This document shows positions 36,711 through 45,990 of a stretch of 64,000 bases of DNA, in pieces; positions within the stretch are counted from its first letter, which is position 1; each line of letters begins with the position of its first letter. The notes below the pieces were generated by a model. The model was not told the origin of the DNA. It ran no database searches and saw only the letters and a list, made by a program, of their open reading frames with translations. Source of the DNA: Phorcus lineatus (lineage: Eukaryota; Mollusca; Gastropoda; Trochida; Trochidae); contig OV121086.1 in NCBI GenBank assembly GCA_921293015.1, forward strand, positions 38,873,194 to 38,937,193, read 5' to 3'. Position numbers and translations under genes: made by a program.

Positions 36711-37470
36711 AAAACACATTGGGGTAGAGCGAACTTTAATATCTTTTCTAAGATGCTAAAATGATCAATACAAGGTCCACTCTGATTATAATAATCTCGA
36801 AATAAAATAAAGTATTTACATTGCTTACATTAACAATCCATGAACAGGGCTAACTGTTGGCTATTCCAACCCCTAGTTTAAAATGACAATTAGTTGGTTA
36901 AAGCTTTGATTACTGCAGTTTTGCACATTTTCATTTAATCATTATCTAGTGCGGGCCACATTGCCCATATAAGGCTTATCACGTGGTTAACATTCCACAA
37001 AGAATTATGGGTATTGGTATTTTTGGAAGCGTGATGGCAAACTGAATCCTGACCTTTTTTTTTTGCTGCTGTCATAAACGTTAAAGGTGATTCTTTAATC
37101 TCTGTTTGGGCTGTACACCCAGAATTATTCAATTATTACGTTGACCTTATCACATTGAAGCTGGTAGAGACGGTGGACGTGAATAAACGTCACAGTCCCA
37201 CGGGGCGCCGTGACCTGACGTGAAACAACGCGGTCACTCGACAGTCGACATGCTTTAGTTTTCCATTCTGCTTTCCGATAGATAGAACTGGATGATTCGA
37301 AACTAGTCTGCATTTAAAATCGCCAATACGATAGACAATAATAGGGATAAGCCATGTTGATCGAAAGATCCGAGATGAAAAGTTACCATGGACGCGTGAT
37401 CTCGAGGGGACAGCGGGGAAGAGCGGATATAACGTCATTCAATTGTTCCGTCATGAAAAAAAGTATATCT
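36711..37470. other. Interior of giant element, no gene recognised
   Basis: A moderately GC-richer patch at about 37140-37260 lies inside AT-rich DNA. Overlapping ORFs on both strands lack any known motif. Confidence 0.45.
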
Positions 37471-37477
37471 TTATTGT

Positions 37478-37580
37478 CTGATAAAGTACTTTTTTCGATT
37501 GTTCTAACCGCTAGGCGTCTTAGAATTTCTGATAAAGTAGTTGTTTCGATTGTTCTAACCGCTAGGCATCTTAGAAATAT
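37478..37580 (+). repeat. 51-bp tandem repeat x 2
   Basis: CTGATAAAGTA followed by TTCGATTGTTCTAACCGC and TAGGCRTCTTAGAA occurs twice, with starts 51 bp apart (about 37479 and 37530). The period is a multiple of three, so the short ORFs over it repeat. Confidence 0.85.
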
Positions 37581-37652
37581 TTTTCTGGTTTCCATGGAAA
37601 CAATTTCTACTTTGTGCATATTATGGGGGGTAGGGTAACTTTCTAACCTATA

Positions 37653-40351
37653 CTATCGTGTCATATGTTTCCGTGGTATTAAGCAAACAACAGCTATAGA
37701 CGCAAGCGTGTGTACTGACAATCAACAATTGCTACATAAACTGTTCAAACACCTACCTCGTTCCCATTTAGTGTCAATAAACCATTTTTTCTCTCCAATT
37801 GATTCTCGTTCCCGATGGAAGACGGTAAGCTGCCATTTTGGACACGCAAGTGACGTCATAGGTTTCCCTGGTATTTCCCCAAGGTCAAAGTACGGAAGGA
37901 AAGTCTATGTCACAAACTCACAACCCGATGATTTCCACTTGCGAAATGACATTGAAGATTTAATTTTGATTTGATTTAATTTTATCAAATTATGATGAAT
38001 TGTTATCAAATCTGCATTGTCAACAAACTAACTTATTAAAACAGTTTTCTGAGTCGTTTTCAACGTTTTTACAGTTCAAAATCTACAAGAATCGGTTAAA
38101 ATAAATCCAATTTCGCTTTTTACATGATATATTTTGATGATGAAAGTGAGGCACTTTATTCTTCTCGATGGCATGGACAGTGGAATTCATCGTGACGGCG
38201 CAGGAATGTTGAAGTGCAACAGTACTTCAGTTCAGGTGTACCCAGTGACCACAATCACGAAACGTGCACTGTCCCCACTTCAAGATGTGGACAATGGCGC
38301 AATTCGTCGGGTTGAAACTTGCCGCAAACACAACAGTGTCGCTCATGTCAGAATCACCACTGTCTGATATCAATAGCTTGTCAATTCACGATGGTCCAGG
38401 ATTCGGTGATGTACGATTTTGACCAGATATAGATGTAGAAGTAGGATATGGACGTGAAGACGTATGTGTCAGTTTTCCGGCAGTAGATTTAGTTTTCTTG
38501 TGAGTGAGTTTTCCGGTCGTTGCTTTCTCCTTCTGCTTTGGTGTCTGCGTCCGCTTTTTCGAGTTACTGACGTATTCTTCAACTTGAGTTGAAATAGCAG
38601 GCTCAGTGATGGCTTGTCCCCCAACGATTTTATGATTAGAACGTCTTGGCTTAGATTCCTTGATGGTGACGATCGGGAGGTGATCATTGAAGAAATTATG
38701 GCTGGTACCGGCCACATCTGACTTTTCTGATGGCTTTTCGTTCTCTTCTTTCGCAAAGGTTGATGGCTTCAAGAACGACCGATCAATAGGTGTGGAATCT
38801 TACGGAAATATGCCACATTTCCTGAGTGCACTCTGCAAGTTGTTGGAAGATAACGAAAGTTCAAACGACTTGCATGCAAGTGCGCAAATGCTGTATCAGT
38901 TGACAGTACCCGAATTCGAGTGTTGCCATTTCCTGCACTCTGCCCAGAAAATCTTCGTTAATGGACCGAAGCATCCAACATTCATAGGCTGAAGAACATG
39001 ACTTGTGTGGGGCGGTAACACAAATAAGATGATCCCACTTGTAACAGCGAAGTCGATAAGAGATGGGGTGATGTGAGATCTATATCCATCAGAGAGGAGA
39101 AGAACCTTTCTTTCACCGCCAAAGTTTGCATATCTTGTGAAGTGCTCGGTTTACCAACGTTGAAAGATCTCTGAATTTGACCAACCACTCTCGCTGATAG
39201 TACCCGATGTTCCGACAGAGGCCCATTCCAAAAATCGACACGCATTCGAGCTCCAGGAAAAATGAAAAAAGATATCTTCTGGCCAAGGGCGTTACCACAT
39301 GCGTAAACCGTAACTGTAGATGATTTTTCTGGACAAATCTCAGGCGGTAGCTCGGTGGACGATACAACAACTTGAGGAGCAGCATGTGTTAGGTTTATCG
39401 CCTTCTCGTCGACGTTGTATATGAGCTCGGGACTGGACTTGAGCTGATACTTGTCAAGTACCTCTTCTAGCTGAGAGAAATACCGCTCAACACTCTCCTT
39501 TGATGTCGCCGTCGCGCGTAGCTGTGTGAGGGTCCGGGGATATCTCAGTTTGAGACCAGGCCATCTTCCCATGAAAGAATAAAACCACTGCAATGACAAT
39601 GAACTGTCTTGCTTGGTTCGCTTGTTCAAAGTGATTGCGTACTTGGTTCAAAGGGATATAACCTGGGCTCTTGTATAGCCGTAACCAATAGATGCCATGA
39701 GTTTTAGGTAGCTGGCAAGACGAGCTTCTTCCTCCTGGCCTAGAAGTGGACCAGGGCCAGAAGACAAGCATTCTGGTGATGTGATACCCTTAGTGCGATC
39801 TCTTAACGTCTGTTCAGGGACAAAATACATCTTTGCTGCCTTATAAACGGAACATCCCTTTTCTACAACTTCAAATGTAGGCATTCTTCAATTGAGTTGG
39901 ACTGTAAGGTCTTTATTGCCTTTTACGTCGCGCAGGATCATCCTGCAAGAGTAAAAATTCGACTTAAGCGATTATCCTTTTGGGCTTTTAAAGATCGAGC
40001 AGGGATTTCCCGCCAAGATCACGTGATTTGTTTAAGCGTTTACGTCAGCTAGCAGACGAACTAAGTTTGCAGAACTTTGATAGTGTATAAATTAATAGAA
40101 CGGTGAGAAAGATCGCGGGGAAAAGTGAATTACTTTCTACACTGTAAATTATACTTGTAGTTACCATATATACAAGACTGTACTTACGCAGACTGACGAA
40201 ATTCTAAACATTTTCTGCTCGGAGCCAAGAAGACCGACTGCGGAAAGTAAACAATCGCTAGGTGGCGCATTTAATGCACGGCTCGCCAAAAATTACGTCA
40301 CACAGAAAAACCACGGAATGATGAGTACCACGGAAACGTATGACGTCACGG
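37653..40351 (-). mobile_element. pogo/Tigger-type DNA transposon, 2.70 kb, inactive
   Basis: The left end reads CTATCGTGTCATATGTTTCC, and the inverted right end reads CCGTGACGTCATACGTTTCC. TA flanks both (37651-37652 and 40352-40353), matching the TA target duplication of Tc1/mariner/pogo elements. A further end-like GTGACGTCATAGGTTTCC lies inside at about 37850. It is inserted in the tandem repeat array whose units occur at 36236-36710 and 40387-40505. It carries a broken transposase on the minus strand. Confidence 0.85.
38386..39884 (-). pseudogene. pogo/Tigger-like DDE transposase, frameshifted
   Basis: Read on the minus strand in three or more frames. 39884-39648 has a psq-like helix-turn-helix (YKAAKMYFVPEQTLRDRTKG) and GYGYTRAQV. 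39629-38982 has a CENP-B-type HTH part (LSLQWFYSFMGRWPGLKLR) and the DDE core, with the first acidic motif LIYNVDEKAINL and a damaged second one (LMDIDLTSPHLL). A downstream frame up to 38772 shows a VGCFGP-like remnant around 38960. 38772-38386 is a Lys/Ser/Thr-rich tail. The frame changes near 39640, 39230 and 38980. Encoded protein is expected to be non-functional. Confidence 0.85.
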
Positions 40352-40386
40352 TATCTAAACATCCAATGAATATTATTCTAATAAGC

Positions 40387-40505
40387 CTGGTATTTGGTTA
40401 GATCTAGTGCTTGGGTGGTGCCTTTTGCTACTTTGGTTATCCTTACTTTTTCATTTAACTTGGTTTCTATGGAAACAATTTGAACTTAGTGCATATTGGG
40501 GGCTG
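40387..40505 (+). repeat. Right part of the split tandem-repeat array
   Basis: Contains TTTGGTTAGATCTAGTGC, GGTGGTGCCTTTTGCTA and TTTCTATGGAAACAATTTG, matching units at 36290-36560. It sits immediately beyond the right end of the pogo-type element. Confidence 0.8.
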
Positions 40506-41370
40506 TATATACTAATTATAATATTTGATGACTGTGTGAGTATCAAATGTCACATTCCCTACAATAAAGAAGTTGACGAATATATAATACTCATCCTTAT
40601 GGACCATTGAACTTGTATATTTTACGAGTCCTTATTATGTCAAGTTCATTGATGCTAATATATTAACCCTTTTATTGTTTGGTATGGATTGTTTCTGGTA
40701 TATGTGGCAATAAAATGGTTTATATAGTTGGATTAAAAGTTTTTAAGGGGGACATCACTGTTAATCACATGCACATATTTCTAGTTATTATTATTATTTT
40801 ATTTATGATCAATATTAAATCCTCTAAACCTATATATTTCAGTCTAGCAAACTATTTTCATCTAAAACATCTGTACAGTAGCATTTTCATTCACAGGATT
40901 GAAATTTGCTTGCCTCTCTATCAGAGAAATCAAGACAGCAACAAAAACCCGACTATATTGTATAGTAAATGATAGTTAATTATCAACGATTTCCTTGTGT
41001 ATGTCTTGAATTATATCCAAATGGTACTTTCCAGTTTTGTAAAAATTTGTAATGCTAGGAAATAGTATGCTAGGAAATAGTATTTTGAACTATTGAAATC
41101 GGCCCCAGAAAAGTTAACATGCGTTGACTACGTGACAAGATCAGAGGGGCTCGAAAAGAGGTGACGTCACAAAAATCGTGATCAAATGGACCTTTTTGAA
41201 GTTCAGAAATGTTCTTGCAATAAACACGGGTATATTTTATAGAATGACGTATTCAAGAAAACCTTTTTTGATAAAGGTCAGATACGAATTAATAGAAAAA
41301 GATATGTGCTTTATTTCAAATGTTGCTGTTTGCCTTAGGTGATCGAAAACACCGTACGCGAATTTATAAT
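40506..41370. other. Interior of giant element, nothing recognised
   Basis: AT-rich with no credible gene. A short direct repeat ATGCTAGGAAATAGTAT occurs twice in tandem at about 41051-41085. Confidence 0.5.
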
Positions 41371-41916
41371 AACTTGACAAAAGGTGAAAGTCATATGCCC
41401 AAGCTGCGCGCATTGCACAGCGTTGCGTGGAGCTTGGATCAGGGAGGTCTCGTTGTTGTCAAATACCGATCGTCCTCGGATATCATCGGCAGTATTCGTT
41501 AAACTTCCAAATATGATCAATGCGAAATCGTGCACAGATGTATTTCGGAACGTTGCAATCATAACCGTGCAACTCATGTAAAACTCGAAATGCAAAAGTC
41601 TGTTTCGTAAGGCTGATTTTACAACTCTTAATTTTTTATTTACCATTGGTGAAACGTAACTTGTAGCATCGCTAAATGTGTATATCCCTCTTATTTGAAA
41701 TAAAAAAAATTATAGTTTCGACCTTGACATTTTTAGAATTACATTTGAACTTTGTAAAGTTGAGAACAGCAAGTTGAGTTTTACAGTATTGAAATGTTAG
41801 CTAGGTTTGCATACTTGGACTTGTCTTTTCTATATTTGCATGGTTGAGAACGACATGTTACAACTTGCGAATTACGAGTTTACATGATTTCATTTTGGCA
41901 CACATCACCTTCCATA
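41371..41916 (-). repeat. Right terminal inverted repeat of the giant element
   Basis: Inverse of 27354-27876. Its inward-reading minus-strand ORF (41646-41335) shares the MVNKK start, the CTVMIATFRN core and the FDNNETSLIQAP stretch with the left arm, but has an insertion of about 17 codons after the start. That length difference keeps the frame open. Confidence 0.9.
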
Positions 41917-42699
41917 AAATCCATCGTTTACTGCAAGAATACTGAAAATACCGTGCTCCTTCATGGCATTCAATTGTATAGATATATTTGTGTCCCCGTT
42001 TATATCCTTTGTAGTACTATTCCGTGTTTTGAGTATCAACTGTTAATTATTTCTAGTTTTAGGTTGCTAAAAAAGATATGTAAACAATAAGTTACTAAAT
42101 ATTCAGACTTAATTAATTATGATTATCTTATTTTCATATTCCGGACGTTTAGAATGTCCTTATACGTTCCTGATCAATAACTACAAGAAAACGAAACAAG
42201 GATATCGATCCCACTAACAAATTGATTTGTAAGGGAGGTAACTGCGGTTGTTGTGATCACCAATCCATATTCAAATTAAATATCACATGAGAACATGTCG
42301 AAATACCAAATAGTATACAACGAAAGTAAAACGTCAATCAGTGACTGACTTTCATAGCTTTTCCGCTTATTTATTAACTTTATGTCATTAAGAAATTAAC
42401 TATTTAGGGTGTAATGTTTAGTGGCATTATTACTCGTAATCAATTTGAATATCTCCTGTTGTTACATGTACACTTTGATAATGTAGGCTACAGTTGCACC
42501 ATGTTTATAAAGATGAGACCTGGATAACCTTAAGGAAATTCAGTTTATAGTTTCATAAATATTATAAAGCTAAAAGATATTTAAAAATATTTGAAAATTT
42601 TACTTTTCTACCTTTCAATGGAAAAGATGCTGTCCTGGGCCTTTACTAAGGTTAACCTTAACTACCATTCATTGCACTAAGGTTACCTTAAGGCATGTG

Positions 42700-42775
42700 A
42701 CCACCTGGTCGTAGGACAAAATCCCCAGTGGACAAAACCCACAATAGGATGGGACAAAATCCCCAAGATGTGAAA
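42700..42775 (+). repeat. Short GGACAAAATCCCC-type direct repeat
   Basis: GTAGGACAAAATCCCC, GTGGACAAAACCC and GGGACAAAATCCCC occur within about 60 bp. Each is weakly self-complementary at its ends (GGG/CCC). Present in B and absent at the matching place in C. Confidence 0.7.
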
Positions 42776-43161
42776 AATAACGCTAGTATGGGTCTATAAC
42801 GAGTAGAGCAGTATTTTAGCAATTTATTTTATTCATATACTCATTCCTGCAACTTTCTTGTAAAATATTTTGTTTTGATTTAAAGTGTCTCAGATTATTA
42901 TTTGTTACTATAAAAATGGTTATGCAGTAACGAAACTATATCATGTCGAAGCTGAAACATGCACTTCCTACCAGAAATCGATAGTTTACATGTAGCTGAA
43001 AATCCAACTCATTTGATAAGCCAATTTAGCCAGCAGTGATCTTTTCATACTATGTATCCAAACAACCTGAAAAGCACATTTCATGGTTTTGTATAGGAAC
43101 CATAATATCCTTCCCCGACCTCTGTTCAATAGTTTATCAAACGACATTAAGGGTACTCAAA

Positions 43162-43760
43162 AGTGTGGTCATAAGCGATTTCGACTGGCACCCGTCCAGA
43201 CAGCATTGCCACAAGTTCAGGTGATTGCCTCGAGATGCCGACATTGCGTAATGCCTGCAGGACTTTAAAGTGAACCCCGTATATGAGATCCAATATGTGG
43301 TTCATTACCCAGAAAGCCTTACAGGCCAAACCACACTATATATCAGTTGTTACAAGTTCCTCATTTTATTATCGATGTATCCTTCAACAAACTAAGATCA
43401 AGTGTCATTTCATAAACACGGCCGTAATTCACAGATGAGTATCTTGTCAAATGTCATGACATTTTGTTCCTGCAATCTGTGCACTGTGCTATACTTTATG
43501 GTGTTGCGTGCTGTGATTTGAAAGAAGCTAAATTCAATCATTAAATGGAATATTTGCATGATTATACCGATTCCAAATACATCACAGATGTTGTGCGTAT
43601 GAGTGAAAATCATTGATTTGCCAGTCAATAATCATAGAACGGTAACGACTAGCTGCTGAACAGCGATAATATAAACGTCTTTTCATACTAAAATATGAGT
43701 AGCAGGTACAGAAAAGAGTATTATTCCTAGTGTCTTATACCGAACTTTTCTAACCAGGAC
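43162..43760 (+). repeat. AGTGTGGTC-module repeat (six copies in window)
   Basis: The module starts AGTGTGGTCATA and includes CAGGTGATTGCCTCG, GTGAACCCCG..ATGAGATCCAA, ACCACACT, CAAGTGTCATTTCATAAAC, TGTGCTATACTTTATGGTG and GCGCATGAGTGA-type blocks. Other copies start at about 45995, 48259, 54300, 62414 and 63813. The first 170 bp are bounded by AGTGTGGT and ACCACACT in several copies. Non-coding. Confidence 0.82.
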
Positions 43761-44384
43761 ATCTTTGAACGAATAAGTGTTATTTAAAATATCTTTGGTT
43801 TATAATGAGAATTCTTATATTGGGTTGGACTGGTATCGTCCCATATCCCAGACGTCCCAAAAGTCAGACGCGTTAAAACAACATCCGTTATGGTTGGTTG
43901 CACTGAAGTTGACTACACTGTTACCTTTCCTAATAACTAATGGACTGGTCCAAACAATGAATATTCAGCACTAATATATATATTCAGCACATATATAAAA
44001 ACATTTATAATATTATAAAAAAATAAATTAAAATAGAATAAATAAAATATCAATATATCAATATCTATATTCTAAGATATTGAGCACTACTACGTATACA
44101 TTACACATATGAACAAATTTATTATATTATTCATCTTAATAATATAATTTTTAGAAGGGTAAGTCTGTCTCTCGGTAGACCCTCTTTGGGGGAGAGGGTG
44201 CATATTTATAATATAATATGATTTGAAATATCAACTTATCAACAGATATTTATATACATTTTTTTAATGCTGGTCAAACAATGTGTAAGTTAGTGAGTAA
44301 CTCAATTAGTGTCATGAAGGGAAATTCAACTTTTGAAAGTGTGATCGAATCCTAACTTGTGAAAACAAGTGAAGAAGAAAATCA

Positions 44385-44785
44385 TATATTTACACTCGTG
44401 GCTACGCCACTCGTGAAAATATAAATTTCTACTTCACTCAATGAGATATCCATGGTATTCGACGAGAAATGTCAAATATCTTCTATTTAATATGTTTCCT
44501 AAAACCCCGTAAATGACCCTAACTATATGAATGGAGAAGCTAAAACGCTTCGCTTGCGCGGTGGTTGCATGACGTCATTCAATTGTTTCATGACGTAAGA
44601 GACGACGTCATATGATTGTTGCATCATTTCACTAAGTAGAATACCATTTTTATTTTACTCAGTGAAAATACGGGTTTTATTTCACCGATAAATGGCATGT
44701 TTCACCATTCGAACACTAAAATCATATATTTACACTCGTCACTCGTGAAAATATAAATTTCTACTTCACTCGATGAGATATCCAT
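44385..44785 (+). repeat. Duplicated ATCATATATTTACACTCG motif block
   Basis: ATCATATATTTACACTCG followed by CACTCGTGAAAATATAAAT, CTACTTCACTC and ATGAGATATCCATGGT occurs at about 44381-44457 and 44721-44788. A palindrome-prone segment with TTTCACCGATAAATGGC lies between. Confidence 0.75.
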
Positions 44786-44788
44786 GGT

Positions 44789-44871
44789 CAGGGGCGTAGG
44801 AACAGGGGGGGCTTGGGGGGGGGGGGGGGGGTTATTATTATTGACGATAAGATGGGGTAAGCAGTAAGTTC

Positions 44872-44902
<31 letters not shown>

Positions 44903-44958
44903 GGTTACAAAATTTCAATCCAAGCCCCCCCACTTTCAAATTCGCTCCTACGCCCCTG
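44789..44958. mobile_element. CAGGGGCGTAGGA MITE with 5-bp duplication
   Basis: Begins CAGGGGCGTAGGA and ends TCCTACGCCCCTG. ATGGT flanks both sides (784-788 and 959-963 within the 44 kb block). The unoccupied form CCATGGTATTCGACG is visible at 44449-44463. The interior has a long G run, a T run and GGTTACAAAATTTCAAT. hAT-like by its CAGGGGC termini, though 5 bp is shorter than the usual 8-bp duplication. A truncated relative in opposite orientation starts at 59513. Confidence 0.88.
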
Positions 44959-45358
44959 ATGGTATCCGACAAGGTATGTCAAATATCCTCAATCTATCTT
45001 TTACAACAACAAGTACATTGTTATTTTGAACATCAGCCTTATTTATTGTTAAAACATACCATATCACCATGTGTGATCAAAACCTTAGTTGTAATAACAA
45101 AATAACACTTATCCTCAGCATAATCTTAACTGATTTATTATAAAAACACATTTTACCTATTATTTACTATTATAAACATAGTGCTCACCATCACTTGCAA
45201 AAAGTTACATTCTTGTTTTGCTCAATGCATCTATCTCGTTAGTCTATGGGATAGATCCATTATATCAATGGGTAACACATGGATGTAACCACAGTCACGC
45301 ATGACTGATTCGTCAGACTTCAGGGACGTCTGACTTTTTAGGCGTCTGAGTTATGGGG

Positions 45359-45990
45359 GTAAATCGTTAGACTCCACATCATAAAGGAACGTGATCAAAG
45401 CGTAACACACATTATTCCCCTGGTGTAAGGACAAACATCTTTCCTTTTTTTTCATTCTCAACTCATTGGGAGTACGTAACCATGCAGTCGATTAAGTGTT
45501 TTATGATTACCACTTCCAATTGTACTGCTGGGTAAAAGGCCAATTTCGAATAAAGTCTCTATTCGAAAGTTACACCACAAATTCTTACTTGTGTTACTTT
45601 CTAAAATATTCGCTTCCAATTTTCTTTTCTTACATACGCACATCATACTAATTTCTTCGTTGCCTTTATATGATTTTATGACTTTTTATGATTGTTGTAA
45701 AAGGGCTCGTATGTTGATATTCTGTTATTTCATTTATGCATGAGAAAAGTGTTTTTGTATTGTTATCAAATCTGTTGTAACGCGCAGCCGAATTACCTAA
45801 GTTTTCTGGCAGAAAATTAGATATTAAGGTATGAATTAAGTATATTATAGAATTGTTCTTTTGATAACTCACTTAATAGACAATTCTAATCCACGAGTAA
45901 CAAATAAGCGCTATGGATCCTGACATAATCACAAATCTCAGTCCTTCCCCCTACTACGATATATTGCTCTACCAATAGACATAAAATGAT
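45359..45990 (+). repeat. Block colinear with 58770-58970 and 59440-59512 of copy C
   Basis: Shares TTGTGTTACTTT, TTCGCTTCCA, TTGCCTTTATAT, CTGTTATTTCATTTATGCATG and AATTCTA with copy C. No gene. Confidence 0.7.

Larger units (their letters stand above)
27354..41916. mobile_element. Giant 14.56-kb TIR element with 6-bp target duplication
   Basis: Left end TATGGAAGGGGATCTGTGCC, right end the inverse (GGCACACATCACCTTCCATA). AAATCC lies immediately outside both ends (27348-27353 and 41917-41922). Copy C has the uninterrupted site: CTAGCGAAATGCATCGTTTA at 52999-53018, with AAATGC once. The arms are about 523 and 546 bp. Size, long TIRs and 6-bp duplication match the Polinton/Maverick profile, but the ends do not start with the usual AG and I find no polB, integrase, packaging ATPase, protease or capsid gene. 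The contents are one zinc-finger ORF and nested remnants of other transposons. It is either a gutted Polinton relic or an undescribed class. Confidence 0.85.
41923..43830 (+). repeat. Block of copy B colinear with copy C (53010-54960)
   Basis: Resumes alignment with copy C directly after the giant element: CATCGTTTACTGC, then AGAATACTGAAAATACC and TGTTACATGTACACTTTG, through AGTGTGGTC and CATTGCGTAATGCCTGCAGG. Within it, B lacks the TTAA MITE that C carries (empty site CCTTAAGG at 42528-42535). B instead has a block at about 42690-42815 not present in C. Confidence 0.87.
43840..45358. mobile_element. 1.5-kb TIR element inserted in copy B
   Basis: The left end CCCATATCCCAGACGTCCCA and the right end (inverse) CCCATAACTCAGACGCCTAA both continue into AAAGTCAGACG. 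Copy C passes this point with unrelated sequence. The flanks read GGTATCGT on the left and GGTAAATCGT on the right, a possible 8-bp duplication. The interior is AT-rich, carries two copies of a CACTCGTGAAAATATAAA motif (44402 and about 44745) and is itself hit by the CAGGGGCG element at 44789. No transposase. Confidence 0.65.

Noticed and set aside
38469-38992. Overlapping ORFs on both strands at the transposase C-terminus
   Set aside because: Alternative frames of the broken pogo/Tigger transposase.
27354-41916. Calling the giant element a definite Polinton
   Set aside because: Size, TIR and duplication length fit, but the termini lack the usual AG start and no hallmark gene is visible.
44179-44199. 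ACCCTCT/AGAGGGT hairpin as a transcription terminator or histone-type stem-loop
   Set aside because: Seven-base stem with a G-rich loop, no adjacent gene. Expected by chance in this much sequence.
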